In this document: positions 35,832-45,777 of the stretch, piece by piece
Layout: each line of letters begins with the position of its first letter
How positions within the stretch are numbered: position 1 is the stretch's first letter
Origin: Rothia nasisuis
Lineage (GTDB): Bacteria; Actinomycetota; Actinomycetes; Actinomycetales; Micrococcaceae
Length of the DNA: 64,000 bases
Reading direction: 5' to 3'
NCBI RefSeq assembly: GCF_928381405.1
Contig: NZ_CAKMSB010000006.1
Location: 1-64,000, forward strand
Translations under genes and position numbers: made by a program
The notes under the pieces: generated by a model
Told to the model about the DNA's origin: nothing
Seen by the model: the letters and a program-made list of their open reading frames with translations, nothing else
Databases searched by the model: none

Positions 35832-35893
35832 GGCGAGGGCTCAATTTTGTGTCAAAAACAGGGCGATTTTTACACAAAATTGAGCCCTCGCGC
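35832..35893. repeat. Dispersed palindromic repeat GAGGGCTCAATT, copy 2
   Basis: Arms GCGAGGGCTCAATTTTGTGT and ACACAAAATTGAGCCCTCGC around a loop with AAAAACAGGGCGATTTTT. Matches copy 1 at 2892-2946 in both arms with a different loop. Sits between the degraded DUF559-like gene and the next minus-strand membrane protein. Confidence 0.85.
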
Positions 35894-35896
35894 ACT

Positions 35897-36604
35897 TTAA
35901 AGTTCGCCCCGTGCGAAGGCGTCTACCTTGGAGCGCACCAGGCGAACCGCCATATAGCCGAGCTGGAGTAGACAGAGCACAAACAGGGCCCAGCGAGCAG
36001 AGATTAGGACGGAAGCCAGTAAGGTTGCCGAGCTCAGAGGCCGCGCCAGGGCGGAGTCTATGGCGAAACCGCCAGCAATAAATACCACCGCATAGGCCAC
36101 GGGCAGGGTCAGCATGAAGCGCCCCTGCTGTAGCTCAAAACCAGAGGCTCGGACCATGTTCCACCACGTAAAGGCGAAAATGAGGGGCAGGATTAGGCCC
36201 GTGGATCGGTGTAATATCTGGTAGCTACGCAGCCCCTCTTCACCCAGACCCGCGGCGACCTCCTGTAGATGATCTGCATCAAAGTGAAGCATGAGTTCAG
36301 GTGCGGTCGCTCCGGCCACCGCTGAAACGCCGGGTAGAAGCATCAGGTAGTAGTAGAGCAAAAAGAGCACAGTCACCACAAAGGCAACGCCCACAAAGAT
36401 GTAGGAACCACCGCCCTTGTTCGGTTCTGCGGTGAGGTCAGTGCGCGTGAGGTCTGCGACCGCACGCGGCTCTGATGCGGCGCGGGAAGAGGGCGCGGAC
36501 GCCCGCCCTGCTACACCCCTTGAGGTAGCTGAGTGGGGATGCGAGGCCGGTGTGTCTGCCTGCTCGCCGTAGAGGCGCTTCTTTTGACCTTTTGAAAGAC
36601 CCAT
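35897..36604 (-). CDS. Four-helix membrane protein, function unknown
   Basis: 235 residues. Polar, Ser/Ala/Arg-rich N-terminus (1-65) opening GLSKGQKKRLYG, then helices at about 68-92, 132-150, 163-183 and 190-215. A soluble external segment with HFDADHLQEVAAGLGEEG lies after the first helix. No domain is recognised. Divergent from pcrA, about 100 nt apart. Confidence 0.6.
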   Translation of the reverse strand: MGLSKGQKKRLYGEQADTPASHPHSATSRGVAGRASAPSSRAASEPRAVADLTRTDLTAEPNKGGGSYIFVGVAFVVTVLFLLYYYLMLLPGVSAVAGATAPELMLHFDADHLQEVAAGLGEEGLRSYQILHRSTGLILPLIFAFTWWNMVRASGFELQQGRFMLTLPVAYAVVFIAGGFAIDSALARPLSSATLLASVLISARWALFVLCLLQLGYMAVRLVRSKVDAFARGEL

Positions 36605-36702
36605 GTGCTCTATCTTATCTGTCAGCTAAATAGGGTGGGACTCGAAAATATGTTCGCCTAAGATGGGTTAGGTAACGGTCAAGGAATCAGAAGAGGCTCA
36701 CC

Positions 36703-39432
36703 ATGTTTGACGATGATTTTATGCCTGCGATCTCGGGCAAGCGCCCCGCCGCGCCCACATCTGAGAAGGCGACGGCGGATGATGAGCCCCCCTACGACCC
36801 CTTCTACGATGAGGCAACTGTGGCCGGTGACTTTGTTCCGCCGTCCTACCAGGTGGGCGGGTTCATGCAGGATTTTGAGGACGCCCTTGGCCCGGCCCAG
36901 GTAGACCCGGAACAGTTGCTGGCGGGGTTGAACGAGAACCAGGAGCAGGCGGTGCGCCACGCGGGCTCGCCCCTGCTGATTGTGGCGGGAGCGGGTTCGG
37001 GCAAGACCCGTGTGCTGACCCACCGTATCGCCTATCTGCTGGCGACGGGCCGGGCCCACCAGGGGCAGATTCTGGCTATTACCTTTACCAATAAGGCTGC
37101 CGCTGAGATGCGTGAGCGTATCACAGCTCTAGTGGGGCCGCGGGCCCAGAGCATGTGGATTTCGACCTTCCACTCTCTGTGTGTGCGTGTGCTCCGCCGG
37201 GAAGCCAAGACCTTGGGGCTCAAGTCCACCTTCACAATTTACGATTCAGCCGATTCGCAGCGCCTGCTGACCCTGATTATCAAGCAGATGAACCTCGATA
37301 CTAAGAAGTTCACCGCCAAGGCGGTGGGCAATCGCATCTCCAACCTGAAGAACGAGCTGGTCAGCGCCCGCCAGTTTGCTGCCGAGACAAGCCCAACAGA
37401 CCCTTGGGAGGGCGTGATTTCAAAGGTCTACACGGCCTACACGGAGCGCTTGCGGGCGGCCCATTCTCTGGACTTTGACGACCTCATCTTTGAGACCGTC
37501 AACCTGCTCAAGGATCACCCGCAGGTGGCTGACTACTACCGCCGCCGCTTCCGCCATATTCTGGTGGATGAGTATCAGGACACCAACCACGCCCAATACC
37601 AGCTGGTACGAGCCCTGGTGGGGGCGGCGTCCGGCTCCGCTGGAGGAAACGCGGACGCCGGCAGCGGCACAAGCACTCCCGGCGAGTCTGCTCGCGGCCC
37701 CTACCCGGATGCCTACCCGCCCGCTGAGCTGACGGTGGTGGGTGATTCTGATCAGTCGATTTATGCCTTTCGCGGCGCTGATATTCGCAATATCACCGAT
37801 TTTGAGCAGGACTACCCCAAGGCCCGCACCATCTTGCTGGAGCAGAACTACCGCTCCACCCAAAACATCCTTTCTGCTGCGAACGCGGTGATTGAGCGTA
37901 ATACAGACCGCCGCCCTAAGAAGCTTTGGACGGCCAGTGGCGACGGCGCTAAAATCACTGGTTACGTGGCCGAATCGGAGCATGCTGAGGCCCGCTACAT
38001 AGCCCAGGAGATTGACCGCCTGCGCGATGAGCACGGCACCGCCCCCGGCGACGTTGCGATTTTTTACCGCACCAACGCCCAGTCGCGTACCCTCGAAGAG
38101 ATGCTCATGCGTGTGGGGTTGCCCTACCGGGTGGTTGGTGGCACCCGCTTCTATGAGCGCAAAGAAATCAAGGACGCCCTAGCCTACCTGCGCGTGCTAC
38201 TCAACCCCGACGACGACATCAACCTGCGCCGCATTCTCAACGAACCTAAGAGGGGGATTGGGGCTAAGAGCGAGTCGGTAGTTGCTGACTTCGCTCGAGC
38301 CAACCGTATCTCGTTCATGGCTGCTCTGCGCCTTGGGGCCGATATTCCTGGCCTGGGTGCTGCGGCCGTGAAGAAGCTGGCCGCCTTCGTCCAGCTCATT
38401 GATGACCTGGCCCAGGTTGCTGCCACTGAGCCTGCAGCCACCTGCCTGGAGGCTGTGCTGGAGCAAACCGGTTATCTGGCTACCCTGCGCGAGTCCAAGG
38501 ATATTCAGGACGAGTCTCGCGTCGAAAACCTCTCAGAGCTGGTAGACGCTGTACGTGAGTTCGAAATTGAGAACCCGGGTGCTGCCCTCGAGGACTTTCT
38601 GGAGCACGTCTCGCTGGTTGCTGATGCCGATCAGATTCCCAACAAGCCTAAGCATGATACTGAGGGCGGGCCGTCTGCCGCTCAAATTGCCGCGGAGGTG
38701 GCCGAGGCGCGCTCCCAGGGGGTGGTAACCCTGATGACCCTGCACACCGCTAAGGGTCTGGAGTTCCCGGTGGTCTTTTTGACCGGCATGGAGCACGGTC
38801 TCTTCCCGCACCAGCGGGCGCTGACCGATCAGGCTGAGATGAGTGAGGAGCGCCGCCTTGCTTACGTGGGCTTGACCCGCGCCATGGAGCGCCTCTACCT
38901 GACTCGCTCTGAGAATCGGAGTATGTGGGGTCAGAGCCAGTTTAACCCGCCTTCGCCTTTCCTCGAAGAAATTCCTGAGGAGCTCATTGACTGGAAGCGT
39001 ACCGGTTCCTCCTACGGGGGTTACGGTAGCTACAGTGGGGGCGCCTACTCCGGCGGTACCGGTGCTTGGCGCGGACGCTCAGGTACAACAGGCTACGGGG
39101 GTACTGCCTATGGGGCACCCACCTATACGTCCCGCTTTGACGAGCCGGCTGGCGGGGCTTCTAGCCGCGCGCGGGCGTCCGAACCCTCAACCAGTGAGGT
39201 CAACGGGTCAGCCACCTACGGGCTCAAGGCCGCGGCCCGCAATGTCTCGCGTGTGCAGCCAAATAAGGAGATTCCTGCACTTGCGGTGGGGGACGTTGTG
39301 GAGCACAAGAGCTTTGGTGAGGGGCGAGTGACGGCGGTTGAAGGCACGGGCGATAAGACTGTGGTCAAGGTACGTTTTGCTACAGAGGAGAAGCGCCTAC
39401 TGCTGCGGTATGCACCGTTGGCCAAGAAGTAG
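36703..39432 (+). CDS. pcrA: UvrD/PcrA-type DNA helicase
   Basis: 909 residues, larger than the usual 720-790. A 70-residue acidic N-terminal extension precedes the core: motif I GAGSGKTRVLTHRIAYL (about 97), GLTR, motif II VDEYQDTNHAQY, motif III VVGDSDQSIYAFRGA, motif IV LEQNYRST, motif V LMTLHTAKGLEFPVVFLTG and motif VI RRLAYVGLTRAMERLYLT. A Gly/Ser/Ala-rich insertion sits between motifs II and III (residues about 306-340). The last 55 residues form the Tudor-like RNA-polymerase-binding domain (VGDVVEHKSFGEGRVTAVEG). It unwinds DNA 3'-5' in excision repair and plasmid replication. Confidence 0.95.
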   Translation: MFDDDFMPAISGKRPAAPTSEKATADDEPPYDPFYDEATVAGDFVPPSYQVGGFMQDFEDALGPAQVDPEQLLAGLNENQEQAVRHAGSPLLIVAGAGSGKTRVLTHRIAYLLATGRAHQGQILAITFTNKAAAEMRERITALVGPRAQSMWISTFHSLCVRVLRREAKTLGLKSTFTIYDSADSQRLLTLIIKQMNLDTKKFTAKAVGNRISNLKNELVSARQFAAETSPTDPWEGVISKVYTAYTERLRAAHSLDFDDLIFETVNLLKDHPQVADYYRRRFRHILVDEYQDTNHAQYQLVRALVGAASGSAGGNADAGSGTSTPGESARGPYPDAYPPAELTVVGDSDQSIYAFRGADIRNITDFEQDYPKARTILLEQNYRSTQNILSAANAVIERNTDRRPKKLWTASGDGAKITGYVAESEHAEARYIAQEIDRLRDEHGTAPGDVAIFYRTNAQSRTLEEMLMRVGLPYRVVGGTRFYERKEIKDALAYLRVLLNPDDDINLRRILNEPKRGIGAKSESVVADFARANRISFMAALRLGADIPGLGAAAVKKLAAFVQLIDDLAQVAATEPAATCLEAVLEQTGYLATLRESKDIQDESRVENLSELVDAVREFEIENPGAALEDFLEHVSLVADADQIPNKPKHDTEGGPSAAQIAAEVAEARSQGVVTLMTLHTAKGLEFPVVFLTGMEHGLFPHQRALTDQAEMSEERRLAYVGLTRAMERLYLTRSENRSMWGQSQFNPPSPFLEEIPEELIDWKRTGSSYGGYGSYSGGAYSGGTGAWRGRSGTTGYGGTAYGAPTYTSRFDEPAGGASSRARASEPSTSEVNGSATYGLKAAARNVSRVQPNKEIPALAVGDVVEHKSFGEGRVTAVEGTGDKTVVKVRFATEEKRLLLRYAPLAKK

Positions 39433-39596
39433 GGAGGCGGGGAGGCACCTCAGCTCTTCTGGAGGCGGGGGTGGCTCCGGCTCCAGGGCCTGCGCTCAGC
39501 GGGAGGCAGTTAGTATAGATAACAACCTGCCTGTCAGGGTAACCCTAACCCCAGCCTGCCAGGCTTTTATCACTCACACCCCGAGGAAAATACCGT

Positions 39597-40205
39597 ATGG
39601 ACTACGACTCTAGCGTTCCGTCAATCGCCGAAGAATTCACCGAGGCTATGGACGAGGTCACCGATACGAGGGTGCAGCTCCAAGAGATAGCTGACCTCGC
39701 TCTCTTCCGCATTGAAATTGATCCGGTAAGCGAGGCGGCCCGCCGCATCGAGAAAGTGTTGGGGGCTCAGTTGCCCGCTACCCGTGGCCAGGTCACCGGT
39801 GATGCCACGGCCCTGCACCTGCTCTATGGCACCCGCCAGGTGGTGGCCTGTCTTTACGTTGAAGAGGGTATCTATCTGGTGGTTACCCGCGTGGACGCCG
39901 TCAGGCTGGGGCGGGCGCTAGCAGCGGCCCTGGGGGGCGATGAGGGCCTGGTGCTCGACGTCTCGGTTAACCGTACCGTGCTGAATCTGAGCGGGGTGGC
40001 GGCTGCCGATGTGATTGATGAGGTTGTGCATTTTGACTTCCCTCCGGATTTCTTTGATCCGGGCAAGGCGCTTTCCTGCACCGTGGCCGAGGCCCGTATT
40101 ATGCTCTGGCGCATTGATGAGCTGGAATATTTGATGGTTCCTCGGGCCTCAGACACTGCCCCCTTCCTGGTTAATATTCTGGATGCGTGCGAGAAAGTTA
40201 AGTAG
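39597..40205 (+). CDS. Sarcosine oxidase gamma subunit-like protein (orphan)
   Basis: 202 residues. Central and C-terminal sequence fits the SoxG family: VSVNRTVLNLSGVAAADVID followed by a cysteine-less DFPPDFFDPGKALSCTVAEARIMLWRIDELEYLMVPRAS. SoxG is the gamma subunit of heterotetrameric sarcosine oxidase; alone it has no known activity. No soxB, soxD or soxA is in the window, so this is either a re-used module or a distant relative. Starts at ATG 39597 behind GAGGAA; sucC follows at 160 nt. Confidence 0.55.
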   Translation: MDYDSSVPSIAEEFTEAMDEVTDTRVQLQEIADLALFRIEIDPVSEAARRIEKVLGAQLPATRGQVTGDATALHLLYGTRQVVACLYVEEGIYLVVTRVDAVRLGRALAAALGGDEGLVLDVSVNRTVLNLSGVAAADVIDEVVHFDFPPDFFDPGKALSCTVAEARIMLWRIDELEYLMVPRASDTAPFLVNILDACEKVK

Positions 40206-40365
40206 CCCGGGGTGTAACGAAGTTCGCCCCCGTGTGTGAAGTGCGCTAAAGTTGCTCCTAGAGAAGTGCTCTGTGCTCTGGCTCTCGCCGGGGTGCGGCC
40301 TTCACAACTGTAATAGCTGAGCCGACGCCCGGTTTGGCAAGACTTCGACGAAGAAGGACACTCCT

Positions 40366-41532
40366 GTGGACCTGTTTGAATACCAGGCACGCGATCTTTT
40401 TGAGAAGCACGGCGTCCCCGTGCTCCAGGGCATCGTGGCTACCACCCCCGAAGAAGCAAAGGCAGCGGCTGAGAAAATCGGCGGCGTCACCGTAGTCAAG
40501 GCCCAGGTTAAGGTGGGCGGCCGCGGTAAGGCTGGCGGTGTGAAGGTCGCTAAGACCGCAGATGAGGCTTATGAGTACGCCCAGCAGATTCTGGGTATGG
40601 ACATCAAGGGTCACACCGTCCACCGCGTGATGATTGCCCAGGGCGCTGACATAGCTGAAGAATACTATTTCTCTATGCTGCTGGATCGCGCCAACCGATC
40701 TTACCTGGCCATGTGCTCCGTTGAAGGCGGTATGGATATCGAAACCCTGGCCGCTGAGCGCCCTGAGGCCCTGGCTAAGGTTGAGGTCAACCCCGTGGAC
40801 GGCATCACCGCTGAGAAGGCCGCTGAAATTGTTGAGGCCGCCGGTTTTGCTGAGGAGGTCCGCGAGGGCGTCGCTGCTGTGCTCGTCAAGCTGGGCGAGG
40901 TTTACAAGAAGGAAGATGCCACCCTGGTTGAAGTCAACCCGCTGGTCAAGACCGGTGACGGCACAATCCTGGCCCTGGACGGCAAGGTCTCCCTGGACGA
41001 CAACGCCGAGTTCCGCCAGCCCGAGCACGAGGCCCTGGTTGATAAGTCAGCCGAGAACCCGCTTGAGGCTAAGGCTAAGGAGAACGATCTCAACTACGTC
41101 AAGCTGGACGGTGAGGTCGGCATTATCGGTAATGGTGCGGGCCTTGTGATGTCTACCTTGGACGTTGTGGCTTATGCCGGCGAGAAGCACGGCAACGTCA
41201 AGCCCGCTAACTTCCTCGATATTGGTGGCGGTGCCTCGGCTGAAGTCATGGCAGCTGGTCTCGACATCATTCTGAACGACGAGCAGGTCAAGTCTGTTTT
41301 TGTCAACGTCTTTGGTGGCATCACCTCCTGCGACGCTGTAGCCAACGGTATTGTCAAGGCCCTTGAGATTCTGGGCGATAAGGCAACCAAGCCTCTGGTT
41401 GTACGCCTGGACGGCAACAACGTTGAAGAGGGCCGCCGCATTTTGACTGAGGCCAACCACCCACTGGTTCACCAGGCTGAGACCATGGACTCAGGTGCCG
41501 ATCAGGCCGCCGAGTTGGCCCATACCGCCTAA
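40366..41532 (+). CDS. sucC: Succinyl-CoA synthetase (ADP/GDP-forming) subunit beta
   Basis: 388 residues from GTG 40366 (AGAAGGA before it). The N-terminal ATP-grasp domain opens [19 protein letters not shown] and contains [29 protein letters not shown] for metal-nucleotide binding, and the C-terminal CoA-binding part has FLDIGGGAS and [22 protein letters not shown]. With SucD it makes ATP or GTP from succinyl-CoA in the TCA cycle. Its stop lies 32 nt before sucD, with an AGAAGG ribosome site between. Confidence 0.97.
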   Translation: MDLFEYQARDLFEKHGVPVLQGIVATTPEEAKAAAEKIGGVTVVKAQVKVGGRGKAGGVKVAKTADEAYEYAQQILGMDIKGHTVHRVMIAQGADIAEEYYFSMLLDRANRSYLAMCSVEGGMDIETLAAERPEALAKVEVNPVDGITAEKAAEIVEAAGFAEEVREGVAAVLVKLGEVYKKEDATLVEVNPLVKTGDGTILALDGKVSLDDNAEFRQPEHEALVDKSAENPLEAKAKENDLNYVKLDGEVGIIGNGAGLVMSTLDVVAYAGEKHGNVKPANFLDIGGGASAEVMAAGLDIILNDEQVKSVFVNVFGGITSCDAVANGIVKALEILGDKATKPLVVRLDGNNVEEGRRILTEANHPLVHQAETMDSGADQAAELAHTA

Positions 41533-41564
41533 GTCACCGCTGATTATTAGTAGAAGGTTTTAAA

Positions 41565-42482
41565 ATGTCTATCTTTTTGAACAAGGACTCCAAGGTCATC
41601 GTTCAGGGCATCACCGGTGGTGAAGGTACCAAGCACACCGCCCGTATGCTGGCTGCCGGTACCCAGGTTGTTGGTGGCGTGAACGCCCGTAAGGCGGGCA
41701 CCACCGTTTCTCACAAGGACGCTGCCGGTAACGACATTGAACTGAACGTGTACGGCACTGTCGCCGAGGCTGTCAAGGAAACTGGCGCTGACGTCTCCAT
41801 CGTCTTTGTACCCCCGGCTTTTACCAAGGACGCCGTCATCGAGGCTATCGACGCTGAGGTTCCCCTTGTTGTCGTCATCACCGAGGGTATTCCCGTGGGT
41901 GATACCGCCGAGTTCTGGGCCTATGCCAAGAGCAAGGTCGATGCTTCCGGCAAGCAGGTCACCCGCATTATTGGCCCCAACTGCCCCGGAATCATCACCC
42001 CTGGCGAGTCCCTGGTGGGTATCACCCCCGCTAATATCACGGGTAAGGGCAAGATTGGTCTGGTCTCTAAATCCGGTACTCTGACCTACCAGATGATGTT
42101 TGAGCTACGTGACATCGGCTTCACCACAGCTATCGGTATTGGCGGTGACCCCATCATCGGCACCACCCACATTGATGCCCTCGAGGCCTTTGAGGCTGAC
42201 CCCGAGACCGAAGCTATCGTCATGATTGGTGAGATTGGTGGTGACGCTGAGGAGCGGGCCGCCGAGTTCATCAAGGCGAACGTGACCAAGCCCGTTGTTG
42301 GCTATGTCGCTGGTTTCACCGCCCCCGAGGGTAAGACCATGGGGCACGCTGGCGCGATTGTCTCCGGCTCATCTGGCACTGCCCAGGCCAAGAAGGAGGC
42401 CCTGGAGGCCGCTGGTGTCAAGGTGGGCAAGACTCCCTCAGAGGCCGCCCAGCTCATGCGGGAGATTTTCGCTAACAAGTAA
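41565..42482 (+). CDS. sucD: Succinyl-CoA synthetase subunit alpha
   Basis: 305 residues. N-terminal CoA-binding domain with [20 protein letters not shown]; the C-terminal ligase domain holds [32 protein letters not shown] and the phospho-histidine in [11 protein letters not shown]. Completes the SucCD complex. A strong terminator follows 20 nt after the stop. Confidence 0.97.
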   Translation: MSIFLNKDSKVIVQGITGGEGTKHTARMLAAGTQVVGGVNARKAGTTVSHKDAAGNDIELNVYGTVAEAVKETGADVSIVFVPPAFTKDAVIEAIDAEVPLVVVITEGIPVGDTAEFWAYAKSKVDASGKQVTRIIGPNCPGIITPGESLVGITPANITGKGKIGLVSKSGTLTYQMMFELRDIGFTTAIGIGGDPIIGTTHIDALEAFEADPETEAIVMIGEIGGDAEERAAEFIKANVTKPVVGYVAGFTAPEGKTMGHAGAIVSGSSGTAQAKKEALEAAGVKVGKTPSEAAQLMREIFANK

Positions 42483-42501
42483 TCGTAACTAGTAGCCTCG
42501 C

Positions 42502-42547
42502 AAGAAGGTGAGGGCGTCGCACCCCTTGGGGTGCGACGCCCCTTCTT
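42502..42547 (+). terminator. Terminator of sucCD
   Basis: Arms GGGCGTCGCACCCC and GGGGTGCGACGCCC with a TTG loop, flanked by AAGAAGG on the left and CCTTCTTATC on the right that extend the stem. Confidence 0.9.
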
Positions 42548-42626
42548 ATCTTTTAAGTCTCGGTATTCTGCAAACCCGACGGGGTACTTTCTCAGGTCAC
42601 TGTGTTGAGGTGCTGGGGGGAAAGGG

Positions 42627-43496
42627 CTAGAAAGGTAAGGCGATGGTGACCTGCTTGCCGACGAGGCTAATGATTTTAGAATCGTAGCCTGTTGCGGTGA
42701 GCACTAGTTGCGCGTTATCAATCGGGGCGATGGTGACTTCGCCCTGTTCCAGATATTCAGTGATGTCGTGGTAAACAGCGTGGTTGCTGGCAAGAATCTG
42801 ACCCAGATTAGACTGATTATCCCGGTGACTGATGATGAGGTCTTCGGTTAGTACGGTGATGAGGCGGCCAGTCCACACTAACCCATCAATTTCTGGCGCG
42901 AACATGCGGGCCCGGAAAGCAGCACCATTACTGTAGCGAAGGCGGCTGGTGGGATTATCTTCTATGGCTAGGTAGGGCCCATCGGCACCCGTCCGCCAGC
43001 GTAGGGGGTCATTGATGGCGAACTCGTCATTAAAAGTAAACCGGTAGGTTACCTCAAAACTTGTTCCTGCAGCTAGAAGTGTAGTGCCTGCAGCTGCTTG
43101 TCGTGTTGCAGCGTCGTAGGGAGCTGAAGCCCAGAAACCCATACCGCCATAGCTGCCCTCACCTACGGTGCCACCGGGGGTAAATACCCCTTCACCGTGA
43201 GCTGCTAGACCGCTGGTTCCGGTAATCTGTCCATTGTCGTATTGGGCGTTACCCGATGAGTCTGTGACGTTACCTTCGTAGGAGTGGACACCTGCATAGG
43301 TGTCAAAGGGGTTGTCGATGCTGCTATTGATCATTTGGGCGAAGAGGCCGTAATCGGCCGAAAGCTCTGCACCTGTTGGAGGTGTCGATGCTGCGTAGGC
43401 GGGGACAGCTGCGCTGGTGAGTACGACTGGTGCGCTCCAACCTGCGGTTTTGAGTGTAGTTCTGCGGCTGAGTTTTTGCTTCTCAGAGGGGATCAT
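42627..43496 (-). CDS. Tat-exported protein of unknown function
   Basis: 289 residues. The N-terminus SRRTTLKTAGWSAPVVL followed by AVPAYAAS is a twin-arginine signal, with cleavage near residue 36. The mature part is Gly/Thr/Asn-rich with aromatic strands (FEVTYRFTFNDEFAI, WRTGADGPYLAIED, FRARMFAPEIDGLVWTGRLI), suggesting a beta-sandwich domain. No catalytic motif seen. Follows the metalloprotease gene at 60 nt on the same strand, so probably cotranscribed and possibly a folded partner or substrate. Less GC-rich than sucCD. Confidence 0.6.
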   Translation of the reverse strand: MIPSEKQKLSRRTTLKTAGWSAPVVLTSAAVPAYAASTPPTGAELSADYGLFAQMINSSIDNPFDTYAGVHSYEGNVTDSSGNAQYDNGQITGTSGLAAHGEGVFTPGGTVGEGSYGGMGFWASAPYDAATRQAAAGTTLLAAGTSFEVTYRFTFNDEFAINDPLRWRTGADGPYLAIEDNPTSRLRYSNGAAFRARMFAPEIDGLVWTGRLITVLTEDLIISHRDNQSNLGQILASNHAVYHDITEYLEQGEVTIAPIDNAQLVLTATGYDSKIISLVGKQVTIALPF

Positions 43497-43556
43497 GAGG
43501 GTGTTCCTTTATGAAAGAAAGATAAGGGGAGAGGCTGATGAGAGCTTGAGCAGGGT

Positions 43557-44696
43557 TTAGGGGATGAGGTTAAGAGCCCGGGCGTCATCTGCGGTGAGCT
43601 CATTGGGGTGGATCTGCAAGTCGTGTTCCTGATCAGGTGTAGCGCCGCCTGCGTACGCGCGGGTTTGAAAGCGCATGAGGAGCAGGTCGTTGGGGGCAGA
43701 CAACTGAGTAAACTGGCCGTCATTGTTGAGGTCAACCTGAATGGGGTCTGCATCGATAGTGCCGTTCTGGTTGAGGTCGAGGTTCTTGTGGGCTAATGCG
43801 CGGCGGAGACTGAATCTGCTGTTGGTGTAGGTGTAACCGGCTGAGGCGGAGCCTAACCCGACCGCTTCGTTCACTGCATTTTCGTCGAGAGTCAGACCTG
43901 TGCGCTGGGAGAAACCGAAGTAGTTCAGGCCACCTTGCTTGGGCACGCCGGTGAACTGGTAGGCATAGTTCATGACGCTCAGATAGTGGGGCTTGTAGTT
44001 AACTGCGTCTGCCCCGCCGTGGCCCAGGCCTAGGTTATGCCCGAATTCGTGGATGAAAGTTCCTACCCGAATATTGCTAGATCCTCGACCGTAGTAGGTT
44101 TGCCCTACGGTGACGAGAAAGTCCATGCCGTTCATCCAGGCGATACCTGAGGAGGAGCCATTGCTGTAGAGGTCGCCCCAGATCATGTAGTAGAAGATAC
44201 CTCCACGGGCGGAGTCAAAGTTTCCTGGCTGGTTCTTGATGGTGGTTAGATCGTTAAGGTGATTATTAAGGCGATTGTATTCGACTTGGTTACCGCCACC
44301 TAGGTTATATCTATCACCGCGAGCGTCACCAGCGTCTAGATGTAAAGTGATCCCTGTGCTTCCGTCGGGGTTTCGAATCGGGTATTTTGCAAAAACGTCG
44401 ACAATGCGGTCGAGATCCTCTACCGGTGCCAGTTCGATGCCGCCATCAGCGCGGGGCATCCAGTCCATCTCGACGAAGAGATCCTTGCGGTAGGGGCTAG
44501 CTCCTAGGGCGGGAAAATCGATATCGATGACGCCGTCACTGTTGGCGTCGTAGCCACTGGTTTCCCAGGTGTCGGGCAGTTTATCACCGTCTGTATCAGT
44601 GAGATTGGCGTGGGCGGCGCTGGCCCAGGGGAGGGCGATGAGGAGGAGGGAGGTCACAACAGACTTGGCCGCCATCGAGAGTATTCTTTTTTTCAT
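43557..44696 (-). CDS. Secreted metzincin-type metalloprotease
   Basis: About 379 residues from ATG 44696 (AAAGG upstream). A signal peptide (1-31, LLLIALPWASAAHA) is followed by EF-hand-like acidic repeats: DTDGDKLPDTWE, DANSDGVIDID and, near the C-terminus, DLNQNGTIDAD and DLNNDGQF, typical calcium or dockerin-like loops. The catalytic zinc site is FIHEFGHNLGLGHGG (HExxHxxGxxH), with a Met-turn candidate at YLSVMNYAY. It is likely an extracellular protease stabilised by calcium. First gene of a two-gene unit with the Tat protein. Host-protein target unknown. Confidence 0.85.
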   Translation of the reverse strand: MKKRILSMAAKSVVTSLLLIALPWASAAHANLTDTDGDKLPDTWETSGYDANSDGVIDIDFPALGASPYRKDLFVEMDWMPRADGGIELAPVEDLDRIVDVFAKYPIRNPDGSTGITLHLDAGDARGDRYNLGGGNQVEYNRLNNHLNDLTTIKNQPGNFDSARGGIFYYMIWGDLYSNGSSSGIAWMNGMDFLVTVGQTYYGRGSSNIRVGTFIHEFGHNLGLGHGGADAVNYKPHYLSVMNYAYQFTGVPKQGGLNYFGFSQRTGLTLDENAVNEAVGLGSASAGYTYTNSRFSLRRALAHKNLDLNQNGTIDADPIQVDLNNDGQFTQLSAPNDLLLMRFQTRAYAGGATPDQEHDLQIHPNELTADDARALNLIP

Positions 44697-44814
44697 GGGG
44701 GATCGGTTACCTTTTGTGTGTAACAAAATAAATGGGGGATGATTGATTTTATCAAAGGTTTTACTGTGAACGTAAAAACGATTGTGCGAAGAGTCTTAAA
44801 TTAACTCTATTCAA

Positions 44815-44916
44815 AGAGGCTTATTCAAAAGTAATCAGGCGACCCAGGCTCGCAGCGAAGCCGCTGGCTCCATCCAGCGCGAGCCTGGCTCACCTCACCC
44901 TTATAAATAGGCCTCT
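44815..44916. repeat. Dispersed TTATTCA-bounded intergenic element, copy C
   Basis: Ends AGAGGCTTATTCA and ATAAATAGGCCTCT are inverted repeats; inside, CCAGGCTCGC and GCGAGCCTGG form a second perfect inner pair with GGCTCC nearby, so the element can fold into one long branched hairpin. It overlaps the stop of the Septum_form-like gene by two bases. Confidence 0.75.
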
Positions 44917-45760
44917 ATGAAGAGGGGGCAACATGGACTTTCGTGTTTTTCAAATTGCGCAGTCCGGTTTTGAGCTCACCATCACCTCGTATGGTAAGAA
45001 TGCACTGTCGCACTCCCTTGCTGTCATCGTTAAGCTGGTCAACCCGTAAGGTATCACGCCAATCAAAATAGGGAGTGTTAGTGTATTCTTCTGCTCGGGC
45101 CTGGCAATCCATGCTTTCTGTGGTAGTGGTATCTTGTTGATAGACTATTTCGCCGGTATGAGGCTGTGAACAATCAACAATGGGGGATATAGCTTGTGGT
45201 CCTGCAAAGCAAGCTCGAAGAGGGTCTATCTCAGCGGCTGGATTTGCCCATGCCCCTTCGACACTTGATTGCCGGGAAGGAAAATGAGCGATGCAATGAC
45301 TGCCAGAAGAGGAGACAGAGACAGAGGGGCCGAAGTAGTCAAAGTCTGGGTTCCCTGAGACATATGCGTAGAGAGTAGAGATATCACAGGTGCCAATATC
45401 TGTAGAAATCACTTCTTGGTCATGTTCTGTGTCGCAGGGAACCGGGGTTCCAGAGAGTAAACAGGTACCAGTATCCATGGAAAGTTTCGCTTCTTCTGTA
45501 CTGACGGATTTTGACTGAAGCGATGTCTGTGAAGAACTTGCTACTGCTGAACCGAAATTATTATGTATTTCTGTTGTGTCACCAATCTGCACAGAGGCGT
45601 TTATGCTAATCAATGAAACTGATAAGATCGCAAGGCTCCCTACGGTGATGCCGAGGACTGTTTTCGCAGGAGATTTCATCCAGGTTGGTAACTTCCCTCT
45701 CTCTGTTTTCTTTGCAGGAGCTTCGTTATGCAGTTGAGGAGTCTCTTCTGCTTCATCCAT
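44915..45760 (-). CDS. Septum_form-like membrane-anchored protein
   Basis: 281 residues. Acidic and basic cytoplasmic N-terminus (1-33), one transmembrane helix (about 34-55, VLGITVGSLAILSVSLI), then a Cys-rich external part. Two blocks of the type C...P-x-C-x-x-x-H (TCLLSGTPVPCDTEHDQEV and CFAGPQAISPIVDCSQPHTGEIVY) match the Septum_form domain found in actinobacterial envelope proteins, and a third cysteine-rich repeat is partial. Role unknown. Follows a lipoprotein gene at 17 nt. AT-rich relative to the core genome, and bracketed by repeat elements C and D. Confidence 0.6.
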   Translation of the reverse strand: MDEAEETPQLHNEAPAKKTERGKLPTWMKSPAKTVLGITVGSLAILSVSLISINASVQIGDTTEIHNNFGSAVASSSQTSLQSKSVSTEEAKLSMDTGTCLLSGTPVPCDTEHDQEVISTDIGTCDISTLYAYVSGNPDFDYFGPSVSVSSSGSHCIAHFPSRQSSVEGAWANPAAEIDPLRACFAGPQAISPIVDCSQPHTGEIVYQQDTTTTESMDCQARAEEYTNTPYFDWRDTLRVDQLNDDSKGVRQCILTIRGDGELKTGLRNLKNTKVHVAPSS

Positions 45761-45777
45761 GAGGAGTCTACGGGTAA

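Noticed and set aside
34746-35893. Integration (attachment) site of a mobile island at tRNA-Arg
   Set aside because: No direct repeat of the tRNA 3' end and no integrase found within the window.
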